From: Parus major
Taxonomy: Eukaryota; Chordata; Aves; Passeriformes; Paridae
Length of the DNA: 64,000 nucleotides
Direction: 5' to 3'
Assembly (NCBI RefSeq): GCF_001522545.3
Contig: NC_031768.1
Coordinates: forward strand, 90,506,230 to 90,570,229
Below are positions 34,045 to 45,839 of the stretch, piece by piece. A model generated the notes under the pieces. That model did not search any database and was not told the DNA's origin. It saw only the letters and a program-made list of their open reading frames with translations. A program made the translations under genes and the position numbers. Position 1 is the stretch's first letter, and every line of letters begins with the position of its first letter.

Positions 34045-37000
34045 CATACTTATATTAGACAGGTGGGAAGTGCAGGAGGGGTGCAAACCTCACGCCTGAG
34101 GATGTCTGCTCCCTGTACTGACTGTTTCATGGAAGAAATTGCCCTGTTGGTGGCTGTTAATTGGCAGGATGGCACACGCTCTTCTGCAGCTTCTTGTGCA
34201 CATCACAGAGGGAGTCAGGCCCCTGAACTGCACCACCGTCACATGGGATCCAGTCTAGCACTTGTTTTCCTTGTTTCCTAGTTTTGTGAAACACCAGAAG
34301 CTAATGGTGGGGTTGCATTGAGAATGTAGTGAGTCAGCAGCAGGTTTAGAAGGGGGTGAAATTATTTGTGCAGTGATGTGTTGACAGATGTGTGAATTGT
34401 ATGCAAACACAACACATGAAGTTGTGTAAAAAAGAAACGAGTGACTTGTGCTTCTAAACAGGATCTTTCTTGCTGTGGAATTCTCACTCCTGCTGCTCAT
34501 TCCCCCCTCCAGGATGAACAATAAGGTTTGGCAATCTGCAAAGTGCTGTGAAACCTGTCTCCAGTTTCTGCTGCAAACCTGCTCTTCTGCTGGCTCCTCA
34601 GGGTTGCTGTGGATGCTGGGTGGTTCTGTAGAAGGGGATTGGGGGCCCATAAAGATAAATACTGCTCACAGCTGTGTGGGGAAGGTGCTGTACAAGACTA
34701 AGGATGGTAAACAGAAGTGAGAACTCAAGGAACAAGTATGCAGTGTTCAGTCACTGTCAGAGCCAGGACAAAGAACTGAGTTCATGATCCTCTTGCATGT
34801 GCTCCAGCCGTTTGTCAAGGCTGCTGGACTTGTATGACTGTGCTAGAGACTAGAGGAGTGTAAATGAAGAGAGGAGAAGGATTATCTCTGTGGAGACGAA
34901 GAAACACATCTTTCCTCTTTAGATTAGAAGAATGGTAGAGGAAAATACGCTTAGGGACTTTCTAGAATTTTCCTTAAGACAGTAGCAAGTCCTAAGGAGA
35001 AATATTACAGTAACATTTCTACTCGTGTCTTCTGTTGCAGCAGCAAGCTGTCCCCATAGTGCTCCATCTTTGTATTGTGCTCACTCTGCCAGCCATGTCT
35101 GAAATGGGATACAAAGAATAATAGTAGAACTTGCCCTGAAAGTGTCACCCCTAATTAATATCCTCCAAAGCAGCTTGCTAATCAGTATGCAGATCTGTTT
35201 TTGGTGCAGCTCATTAATGGGCTCACTCCTCAGAGGACATAACGAGGTATGGCACTGGCTCTGTGGTGCCACAGGGAGTGCCACCAGGCTACATCCACTG
35301 CACAGCTCCCTGGCAGCCACCACACCAGGACAACAGGTCCTGCCTGGGCAATCCCATTTGTGGCTGGGAGTGGAGTGAAACAGAAAGGGTTGATCTGATA
35401 TCTGTCTGATATAAGATAGAAGCCCAAAGTGTGACCAAAGATCTGGTTGGCAAACAGTGTGGACAAAGGAACCTCACAAGCTTTTGTCCTATGTTCTCCA
35501 CACCTGTGTCTACTCATGGCCATCACTTATGTACTAAAGGAATTTCTTCCTCACAAAACTGTTCTGAAGTTGCTCTGACCAGCTCTAAAAAGCATAGAAG
35601 TTCTGTACTCTAGTACTTCTATCATCTCCTGTTTCTTGTCTTTTCATGATCAAAAAGTTTATGAGATTATTTGTTAGTTTTTGTGACAGAAAGGGTCAGA
35701 CTCATTCTGCACAGGCAAAATCTAATTTTTATGGAAACATTCCTTGCAAAACCTTTGTTGTCTCTCACTGACCTCTTCTGTTTTGACATAATTCAACATG
35801 TTAGAAATATTAAGAGGGAGAAAAATCCAGAAAAAATCCTCCAAGGCCTACCATGGTGCTAGCAGGGACGACAAACTGAAAAAAGTACTACTCTATCAAA
35901 GAGGTCAGACCAAAATGCTGGGTTTCAACATGCTGAGACATCAAGTGTGTGAAATCTGGAATCTCCTTGATTCAGTGGTTCAGCATGGATGAGTTGTTTG
36001 TGTGTGCAGCTCCTGTGTTGGTGGCACCACGCAGGCTGCCAGGTTTGCCCCTTGCAGCAGTCTATCACAACTTGACCTCAGTTGTGCAGCTTTATATTCT
36101 CATGTGTGAGAATTACTAACTCTGAGTGTACAAACACCCCTGCCTTCACTATGTACCTTTAAACCCCTCTTTTCTCTGCTGCACAGAGGCAGAAAGAGTT
36201 CATAAAGCAGAAGGTTCCCTCTCCATCTTGTAGCCAGTGCCTAGGGCCAGCAGCTTTGGCCCAGAGGAATCCTTGGTCCCATCTGTCTCTCTGCACCCAC
36301 AGACAGGTTTTTCAGTCTGGGAGATGCAGTTTTTGTGTGATGTTCTATCCCTGTGCATGAGGTGATGATGATTCGCCACAGCAGCTGATTGACAAAATAT
36401 TATCAAAGGAACACAAAGCAGGGAGTGAGCCAGTGTGTAGCACGAAGGCCATAGACCCCTGCCTGATAAAGTCCAGGATGCTTTTCCCCTGTACCATTTC
36501 TACATAATCATGAGCTGAATGTGTGGGGTTTTTTTCCCCCATATTAGTCAAGTCTTTAAGCAGCAAATGAGAGGAGTTTCTGGAAGCTGAAGGTCTTCTA
36601 GGTAGAAATAATCCATCTTACAAACCTAAGGCTTAGAGATTTTTAGCAGATCTTTAGAAAATGGTCAATGAAAGGTCTGAGACCAGAAAAGTTAGGAATT
36701 TAAAAGAAGCTGCATTAAGAAGTGAGCTTTACAAAGCATATATTCCCTTTAAAGCTGAGGGAAATCAAGGCTAAGCAACATGGAGTAAAGTAGGTGAGCA
36801 TTTTGTACCACTGGGCTTATTCAGGATTTCTTAGCAATTAAAGTTGCTTCTTTAATTAAGGGTATCCACAAAAGACATTTGGACATATGGATTTCTTTTG
36901 TCTCCTGAATGACACAGAGAAGAACTTTAATGTTTTTTTCCCTACTCTTTGAGTTTTGCTACCAAAAAATATCAAGGTTATTGAGTCTGATCTTTCCTAA

Positions 37001-38695
37001 ACTTGCTGAAGGATTCACTTTTGAACTAATGAAAAGATCCCTTTCCACACTGAAGTCTTAGCAAAGCTTTCCTACCCTTCTTGCCAAACCAGGCATTAGA
37101 GTAAGATAAGTTTCTGAAATGCTTGGATGTTAAACTTGGCTACAGTCAATGAGATAGGTTTGTGTTCAGGTCCTAAACAACTGGCTTAATTTTACCAACC
37201 TCAAGCTGATCCAAGCCATCCTTGATACTCAGTGAAGCATTGAGCACAGCCAAAGTAGCAGCTCTGCATCATCTGAATCCTGTTCTTGTCAATATGCCTT
37301 GGAGTGAATGAATGCAGAGCAGTGAAGAATCCAATCCGTCCCTGGCATCTCTGAAACAAAAACCATGAAAATATATGTTTGGTCTAAGTGCCCAGAATTT
37401 CTTTTTCTCTGAGGAGTGGATAGTGACCACAGCAAGCTGGGCTCCTTATTGCCATGAGGACTTCTGATCTTGCTTAGCCTGGAGAGGACAGGATCAGGTA
37501 GCTGTGTGTCCCTTTCATATCCTCTAACTATGTCCTTGAACTGTGTCAACCATGGAACCTTTTCTCACGTCTCTTGTACAGATAGCTGGAATAATTTGAA
37601 ATGCTAACCTGCCCTCTTGTCCCCTCAACACATTGTCCCAAGACAATTTGGTGGAAGAGACATTTCAGTTGCCCTCGGATATTTCATAACTTTAAATATT
37701 TTATAACAAATTAAATGTTAATTGTGTGCTGTCCAGGGGAGAAAATCATTGTAGTATTCAATTAACATTTAATATATTAGCCATCAAATATTTAAATAGC
37801 TCTATCCAATAGATGTATTTCTTCTGCATTATCTGACTTAGATTCCCACAGAACTTTTCACCAGGATGCGACAGCAGAATAACTTTAAAAGGATAGGGGG
37901 GAAAGAGAGATATATCTACCTATGTTTTCTTGCTTTTGAAGTTTTCCAGCATATATAGAGCTTCTATAATATAGGAGCTCTAGTGTGGAGGAAAATCAGC
38001 AAGCTGGTAGCCCCTGCAGTGTTCCTTTGCTGTTCTGCTACCTCATCCTGACTACAAGTCATGACATCTTTGAGACCTGGGGATCTCTTAACTGTGCCGT
38101 TGCCTCCTGAAGTCATTTCAGGGCCTCTTCATTGTGCTGTGCATCAAAATCAGCTTCTGTTCTCAGGGCCCTGCATCTCATGGCTCCTGCTTACGTTCCA
38201 AGTTTGGGTGGCTTCTACGTTTCCTCCCCTTGATCTGTCCTCAGTGATCACTTCTGTCAACTTCTTCCTTCACTGACAGGTTTGCGTTCTTCCCTGTCAT
38301 CCTCATGTTCTTTTAGTACCTTGCTATAAGGTCTGTTCATCAAGCTGCTCTTTTTTTCCAAAAGTAGCAGACCTTCTCCCCATCCTCCAAAAAGAAATGC
38401 AGAAGTTTACTAGCTTCAATAACAAAACATATGCCTCTGTGGGGAAGAGATGATAAAATCATTACTTGTAAAGCTTACACATGACAGATGTTGCCTGGTA
38501 ACTAAGGGCAGGATGAGGCTGGTTCTAGGGAGAAGTGTGTTAGCAAGATGTGCTGCCTGACTTCACTGGGTTAATACACAAATAGAGACTGTGGGACAGG
38601 CACTGGCTGGGAGAGCACTTGTGCCAGACTGATTCAGTAAATTACTGTGGGGGTCTGTGTTGAATATGAGAATTTAGGATATTGTTCAGGGACTT
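34045..38695. other. Intergenic, no gene seen
   Basis: This is unique A/T-rich sequence without coding content. It contains the inverted repeat at 37,691-37,796, and a motif-rich stretch near 35,140-35,220 that is treated as a finding. Confidence 0.65.
37691..37796. repeat. AT-rich inverted repeat / potential hairpin
   Basis: ATTAAATGTTAATTG at 37,710-37,724 is perfectly complementary to CAATTAACATTTAAT at 37,759-37,773, with a 34-nt spacer. An outer pair, TTTAAATATTT (37,691-37,701) and AAATATTTAAA (37,786-37,796), can extend the stem beyond an internal loop. The outer word is itself partly palindromic, so it is weaker support. Confidence 0.8.
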
Positions 38696-38701
38696 CACAG
38701 T

Positions 38702-38908
38702 AGAATCACAGAATCACAGAATCGAGAGGTTGGAAGAGACCTTCAAGACTGAGTCCAACCCAGTCCTAACACCTCAATTAAACCATGGCACTGAATGCCA
38801 CGTCCAGTCTCTTTTTAAACACACATCCAGGGATGGTGACTCCATCACCTCCTGGGCAGACCATTCCAGTACTTTATCACCCTTTCTGTAAAAAAAATTT
38901 CCCAAGAA
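38702..38908 (-). mobile_element. CR1 LINE 3' tail, relatively young
   Basis: It starts agaatcacagaatcacagaa, then gttggaagagaccttcaaga, ccatggcactgaatgccacg, ggatggtgactccatcacct and gtactttatcaccctttctg. This is the songbird-type CR1 tail seen in reverse. About 205 bases remain. It shares clear sequence with the copy near 55,794. Confidence 0.92.
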
Positions 38909-38909
38909 T

Positions 38910-39440
38910 CCTAGGAATCAGGTAGAAGATTTTCCTAGTGTCTTTTGTCTTGAGAGGTGTTTTGTCTCCATGGGTGGATAACCATGTTTGCAAACAAGTT
39001 GGCCTTGGCACTCTCAGTACAGTGGTCCCCTTGTAAAGTGATGCTGCTGAATGTAGGGAGCTGGGTCACATTAGGAGGGCTCTTGTAGAACCCTCAGATG
39101 GAAAATCTATCTGGACCATGACTAGAAGCCAGTCATGTGGTCCTCTCGGAGATCCCAGATATATTTCTCACATTCTTTGGATAAATCTATTTCTTATCTG
39201 GTTTTCAGTCTCTCACTCTGTTTCAAGGTGTGATGCTTGCATATGTTTCCTGGCTGGCTTGACAGAGCTGAACGTGGTATATTGTGCCTTGATGCAGAGC
39301 CCTCAGCAAAATGGACTAAGGAGGTGGATATTGGTGTACTTATTCTGGGTCTTTTTTCAGTGTTGGGGTCCACAGATCAAAAGCTGAAAATGGTGGAGTC
39401 AGCTACAAGAAAGGTTCGGGGCTGAGAATATTCTCATCTG
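38910..39440. other. Intergenic, no gene seen
   Basis: This is unique sequence between two repeat copies. No exon or repeat was recognised. Confidence 0.6.
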
Positions 39441-39444
39441 CAGA

Positions 39445-39665
39445 AAAGGCATCTTTATCTATTTAGCTTATCAAAGCGAAGGATCTTGATTGTGGAATAA
39501 AGCCAACAGGGAAAGAATTTGTCTGATCTAAGACAGCTCTTTAGTGCTCAAACATGTGAAGGGAACTGAGAACAGGAGGTGGAAGCTAGACAAACTGGGA
39601 ATGGAAATAATGCACAGCAGAGTAATGAGCTATTTGGAAGAGATCTGTCAGAAACAGGGAATTTC
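39445..39665 (+). mobile_element. Ancient CR1/L3-like fragment, sense orientation
   Basis: The words gcttatcaaagcgaaggatc, gaggtggaagctagacaaac, tgggaatggaaataatgcac and agagtaatgagctatttgga follow the order and wording of the 3' end of old amniote CR1 families ('...ttaagaagctagacaaattcagactggaaat...'). This is the most convincing of the ancient copies here. Confidence 0.65.
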
Positions 39666-39669
39666 ATCA

Positions 39670-42445
39670 GCACTCAAGTCTTCAGTCCAATCCTGTCAGC
39701 CTTCTACATGGGCTGCATGGTGTGAAGAGAAGTTGTGAGTCTAATGCAGGAACTATAGGTGGAGATTATGACCTGTGCTCTGCAGGAGGTCAGAGTAGCC
39801 CTGGTTGTTTCTATAGCCTGTATTTGGATAAAAAAGGATGATAGCTGTAGTTGTGAGGTGTGCCTCTTCTGTTCCTGTCATGATATGGGAGCATAAGGAC
39901 ATAGAGATTTCTGAGGCCATGGACCTCGATGTGTTGCGATACCACAGTACGCTGAATATTTACTACAAGAATTTGCCAGCTTTCTTGATGGTCAAGTGTG
40001 CCAAATTAGGTACCAAATGGAGTCTAACTTAGGCCATATCTAGGTGGTCATGTCCTTAGCCCTTCAGTCATCCATCCCCAGAGACCTGTGCCCAGATGGT
40101 GGCAGCCATGCTATGGGGCAGAGTTTTTTCTGTGTTTATCTCACCCATGTCATGGCTGTGAAGTTGACACTCCTGACGCTGTACTGCTGTGCCTGCCTTT
40201 CCCTTCCAGGGACAAACAGGGTGCTGAAGAGGCAGGAGAGAGCAGTGTGGGCTCTGGTCTCATTCCAGGAGCCCACAGTGTAAAACACTCTTGTGTAAAC
40301 ACAGCTAATCTGAGGTTAACTCCCCTTGCCTCTCCTTCTCTTACCTCTAGAATAAATTGCCCACATATCTTCCTGATGGCCTCTTTAAAGCAGAACAGAT
40401 CAATTATATGGAAATATATATGTAGTACTCTGAAATAACAAGCCCTTGGAAACACCACACTGAGTCTGCAATGCTGTTTGCAGAACATGGAGCTAATTGG
40501 TGTGAAACTGCTATTTACAAACAGTTTATCTCCTTGCCTGTAGGTTTCTGGGAGCGAAAGAATAGGGATGTCTGAAAGGAGGGGGTTGCTCTTTTGCAAA
40601 AAGTGCTGTTTCTGTGAGAAATCGAATAGCAGCAGCTATTCTGGCTTTCATATAGTCAGGGATGTTTCTGCTCTGGACTCAAGTCCTAATTCTTTTACTC
40701 ACCTGTGCAGTACTGTATGTGTTATTCCATTTTCTTGAGATCTAGTGCTTTGGTATCTGTATGTATGAAGAAAGCTTAAAGTGGCTTTTAGAAGCTCAAG
40801 AACTTCTTAAAGGCTTGAATAGATATAACTTTAGTGTTTCGTGTCTCTCTCGCTCCTCTGATGGGACATGCTTGGCACTGTCTCTGTGTCATCCCTTGTA
40901 GGGTGAAGCAAGGGGATGGAAGATTATGGTTTATGCTCAATACTCTTTCCCACTGGGAATGGGGAGATCCAGATTTGAGATTTAGTTGATAAGCAGAGAA
41001 CTGAGGAGCCTGAAGCATTATTGGGAAGCTTGCTTGTTTGGAAAAGGCATGTGTGAGGATGGGTACTTAGAGCAGTGCTGCACTGCCAGCTGGATCTCTT
41101 TTCTAAAGCTGAAGAAAATATTTGACACTGTTTTGGGGCAAGACTGGGTGGCCCAAGGGGCAGCCATATGAAGTACTCTAACAAGCAAAATTGTTTCTTT
41201 TATTTATATTTTGTGTTAATTTTATTGTATGTTACTTCTGTAAGTCTCTGTGTTGGAAACAATGCAGGCCATTTCCTGGTGACAGATAAAATCTTTGATA
41301 CTTTCAGGAGCCCTTGCCAGAATTTGACCTCATTGAGAGGAAGTGCAGTTGGTCCCTGGCTTTCCCTTCATTTACCCCTTATTCCTCAGACTGTGGAAAG
41401 TGGGTTGGGAGAGCCTCTAGCCTGTTCTCAGTAGGGAAATTTCCAGTTTCCTTTATTGTTTTGCAGTTAAAGAGCTAGAAACCATTTTTATTTTTTTTAA
41501 ATGTTCATTACCTTGAAAGAAGAGTTTTGTTGAATAATTTAATCTGCTTTTTTGAGATTTGAGGAATGAGAAGGGTAGACCATAGATCTATGGGGATCAG
41601 TGTGAGAAAAATGATGCCCAGTCCTCCAAAGTGTGCTACAGCTATAGTTAGAAGACAGATTAAATAACAGGTTCATATCTCTTGTATGGATGTTAACAAG
41701 ACAGGTAAAACTGCAGCCAAGGTGCAGGGCAGGCCAGTAAAGCTGCTATCCCCACTGTTGGCAGCTTTGGGGCTGCATCTGTTTCTCTTCTGTGATTGAT
41801 TCTCTGAGTCTGCTCTTGTGTTTGCTTCTTTCCATATTAGTTTTCAGGCTGTCTGCTCCATCACCCCTTCACTGTCTCTTGGTTTGGTGTTGGTGGTTCC
41901 AACCTTTTATGTCAATGGCTTCAGTCCTGAGGGAGGGATCTAAGGCACTTCCCTCGTGTGTGCCAGCACTCCCTTTGCTGGAGTGGTGCTCATCAAAGAC
42001 AGGCACTGGTCTGGCTGCAATGGCCTGCAACACTTTTTTGTTTCAATCCTGTCCTACTTCCTGAATGCAGCCTTTCAGCCTATACCACCCCTTTTCCTCC
42101 AACATTATTAGCACAACCTTTCCATCCAGCAATGTTGGGGAAACACACTCTTTTTTTATTTATTTTTTCACCCAGCTGTAGAAGGGACCTGCCTGGTTTT
42201 ATCCCTAAGCCTAGTTTCACATGTTCTAAGCCTAACCATATGCTCTGAGCTGTGAGGACACGTTGTCCCATCTTTGTTTTGTCTTTTAGACTGCATGGTC
42301 CACGGCAGAACTGTGCCTTTCCACTCTGTGCAGCATCTGGCAAACTGAAGGCACCTGGCATACTGTCAGTACTTAAGAGAAATTAAATAGTAGTAACACA
42401 AAGATACCTAGAGGGATTAGAGACTTGGTATGAAAACAAGTGAAG
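39670..42445. other. Intergenic, no gene seen
   Basis: This is unique sequence. Opposing open frames of up to 149 codons near 40,088-40,599 show no domain-like features. Confidence 0.6.
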
Positions 42446-42449
42446 AGTC

Positions 42450-42610
42450 AACTTGGCAAAAATGAAAGTTAATGCACCTGGCAGTGATGGGAATGTGGGA
42501 AAATGGAACCCTCTATGAATATTTAAAGTGTGTAAACACCAAGTGGAGAAGGAATTAGTTAATGTGTGTTGGGCAGAGCTAGCAGTGATGGGAAGAAATA
42601 CAAATGAGGA
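42450..42610 (+). mobile_element. Possible ancient CR1/L3-like fragment, sense orientation
   Basis: The words ccctctatgaatatttaaag, tgtgtaaacaccaagtggag and aaggaattagttaatgtgtg resemble the 'tataaatacctaaagggtgt...ggagaggaattgttta' segment of old CR1/L3 elements. The resemblance is loose and uncorroborated. Confidence 0.4.
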
Positions 42611-42614
42611 AACC

Positions 42615-45475
42615 CTTATGGTGAACTCATTGAGCTATTAAATAATTTCCAAATGGGAAGGCTAGGAGTTGCTCTGCCTGGGATGCAGTAAAAATACTAT
42701 AGCACACACACTGACTGAAATTCTGGGACCACTCATGTCAGTGAGGAAATTTGTTCTGACACAACCAAAGCCAAGATTCCCTCCCCAGATAAATGTGAAA
42801 ACGAATTGGCAGAAAAATTGACCTGTGATTGAGTGTTGGCTGTTTCCAGAGCTGTTTTGATAGTTTCCCACCAATGCAATATATGATGGTGGCTTATGAG
42901 AACAAATAAACATAAAATACCAAGTATGGCATTGTATATAAATAAGACCAGTGTTTTACAGTTCAAAGCATTGTTATTCTACATGATCACAGCATGCAAA
43001 CATCTGCAGAGTAAGCAAGTAATATATGAAGGTATTTAGTATGAGCTCCATAAAGATTCTTGGGGAGTTGATAGGCAACAGTGGTTTTCAATCTCTTTTA
43101 GTTTGCAAATCCCTACAAAATTTCCCAAGATTGAGGACCCCTGAATGGTGAATTAACATAACAGTGTCTCTTCTTTATTTTTATGGAAACTGTAAATATA
43201 TCTTGTGGACCTCTAAGGGACCAAAATTGGAATGTGAAAATTCTGGCAGGAAGATATCTGGGTTGTATTCAGGTGTGATAGATGTTTGTAAGGCAATTTT
43301 ACTTAGCTATTTTTTGATGTAATTACTATTTTTTGGGTTTTCAAGTGCACCTCTTCCAGTGTTGGGAAGCCTTGCTTGGTATAAAGAGCTCAATCAATGC
43401 ATATTGAGAACAACCTGAATTTGCCTGCATTTTTTTACTGAGTGTCAGCCTAGACTTTTCAACAGCAGAGTTAGATCAAAGCAGCAGCCAGTCTTGGCAG
43501 AAGGTCAGTGATATCTCAGCTGCTCATCACCAGAAGATCCCCCTTGCTGGCACAGCTACCCTTGGCAAACCTGATAGCTGGGGTGTGATTATTCGTGTCT
43601 GGGTCAGGACTTCAGGGATGACAATTGCAGCAACAAATGAGTTCTTGGTCTTAGTAACTTTTCACTCCCTGGCTGCAGCCCACGTTAGGATGTGTGGGTT
43701 GAACCATCCAGCTGAACACAGTTCTGTTATTTTGGGGTTTTTTTTGGTTTCTTTTCTTCCTCTGCCTGCTAAATAAGTCTTGGACATGTAGTGGTCTTGA
43801 GTGAGTTCTCCATTCCCATGTGAAGGTGGAAACAGCAGGTAGGAAGTAGCAATTGAAAACTTCTGGCCTGGAGAGATCAGAGTGAGAGTGTGGTCTGCAG
43901 CTTTTGAGGGACATCATGACAGATGGCAACAGAAATGGAAATTTTATCCTGAAGGCGGTTTTGACATTTCAAAATTTTATGTTGTCAAACTGGGATGAAA
44001 GCCCCAGTTGGGTTACTGGCTTAATTTGTGAAATGCACAATCAGTATTTTTAGTTTAATTGCAACATAAATATTTTAAAAGTATCTGAAATACTTCGTGA
44101 AATATGTATTTACAATAAAAGGTGTTTTGATAACACGGAGTGACTCTTTATACAGCCAGTATATTCATGCAGACACTGCACAGCTCAGTTCTGTCAGATC
44201 ACCTTTTCTGATAGAAGACCATGCTGTTTTTAAGATTTCAGCTAAGGAATATAAAGCTCCTGCTCCCTTGAGAAAAGGAATAGTAATCATGTTACAAAAG
44301 GAAAGGATTTAGCATTCCAATATCATACTTACCAGCTCAAAATGAGGGTATTTTAAGTTTTTCTTTAATATGACACCTATTCTTACTTTTTAATGTCACT
44401 CTAGTGTCTCAAAATGTGACACCCTCTAATTTAAGGGACAAACTCCTAAGAAATGCTAAAAGCTGCATATTGAAATGTGAGAACAATTACGCTGGAAATC
44501 AGGCAGCTTTTTACAGCGGCAGTGCATCGGCCATGGAAGTTTACCGAGGAGATTAGTTTAATTCAGCTTCCTCTGGGATCATTCTCTTGAGTTTGGGTGT
44601 CTTTCCAACAGATATTTTCTAGCGTACCCTCATGTCTTGAACTTGATTGTATTTGCTTGCATGTGGTGGTAGAGGAAGGTAAAGGGCCCTCTCCACTGAT
44701 ACTGTCTGAAATGGAAATGTCTGTGTCAGGAAGGGAGCCCATACTAACATTTAATGGCTCAGTGTCCCACTGACAGCATAATGCTGATGAGCAGATTAAA
44801 ACTGCTCTAAGGTATCATTGTGGAGACATGGAGTAGAGGTGAGGCTACCAGCAGGGCTTTTATGGTAAAAATGTCTTAGTGCTGCAGTATTAATCTTAAG
44901 ATTGAATCTGTGATAGGGCTATTTCCTGTGCAGAGCACAAAATAAGGTAGGGGATGGCAAGGGTTTTCCTGGACTGGCTGGGAGGCCTGCATGGAGGTCT
45001 TCTCTTGCAGTGGGAATCATCACAGCTTGGCTAGTTGAACTCTTTGATTTGTTAGTCATTACAGCTGAAGATCACATAAGAATTTGAATTTTGCCAAGGC
45101 AACAGAATATATTCTCCTTCTCCCAGACAAGGTCAGATAGCTACTTGGCCTTTTCTCCTTGGGGTGACCTCCAAGAAGATTAAACTGCATTACGTATTTC
45201 CACTTTTCAGTTGTTGAAAAGATACATCTTTTCAACAATTCAAAATTACGTTACTCTCACAAATTAACTGAGTCCCTGCCCCTGTCCTTGCCCCTGGCTC
45301 CTGATGGATTTTATCATTTAATGAAGCCCTATTCATTTTTTTCCCAAGTTTTATCATTTATTATTAATTTTAAACCTTTTTTTTTTTTTTGGGTTCAGAG
45401 AGATTGTGAGGTTGCACAGTAAGACCATGCTATATTTATAAACCCGCTAAAAATTTACAAACAGAACATAATGTG
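42615..45475. other. Intergenic, no gene seen
   Basis: This is A/T-rich unique sequence. It contains a CpG-retaining stretch at about 44,470-44,560, a perfect short palindrome at 45,211-45,238, and a T run at about 45,378-45,391. No coding content was seen. Confidence 0.6.
45211..45238. repeat. 28-bp near-perfect palindrome
   Basis: TTGTTGAAAAGAT at 45,211-45,223 is followed after two bases by its exact complement ATCTTTTCAACAA at 45,226-45,238. On DNA this is a tight inverted repeat able to form a cruciform arm of 13 pairs. Confidence 0.92.
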
Positions 45476-45513
45476 TATATCACTACATTATGGAATCGGG
45501 AAACACTACTAGA

Positions 45514-45832
45514 TAATTAGATTGAGTATTATGAAGACACAATATTATCTTTTCAGCTGGGAATGGAAAGAAAGCTCCCCTTGTACTAATTATTACTGTT
45601 ATTTGCATTGCAGTTGAGCCCAAAATATAAGCTGGACTCAGAGCCCCATTAGGTGAGGTGTTGGGCAAACTTTGCAGAGAGAGAGAGAGAAGACTGCTGA
45701 TGTGCTTTACTCTGAGGAAGTGCTGATGAATTGCAATCATGGAGACTAATTAAAGCATCTGGATGGATAGATAAAATGGACATAAACCAGATTTAATTGA
45801 TGGAGAGCAGAGGAGGGTTTGACAGTTAATTA
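45514..45832. promoter_or_regulatory. Cluster of TAATTA homeodomain-type motifs and a POU octamer
   Basis: TAATTA occurs at 45,514, 45,587, 45,747 and 45,827, and an exact octamer ATTTGCAT lies at 45,601-45,608 next to the second site. Additional ATTA/TTAATT cores lie between them. This density in about 320 bases exceeds what local base composition predicts. It is a candidate developmental enhancer by motif content only. Confidence 0.35.
45677..45691. repeat. (GA)n dinucleotide tract
   Basis: About seven GA units in cagagagagagagagaag, inside the homeodomain-motif cluster. Confidence 0.85.
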
Positions 45833-45839
45833 ATGTTTT

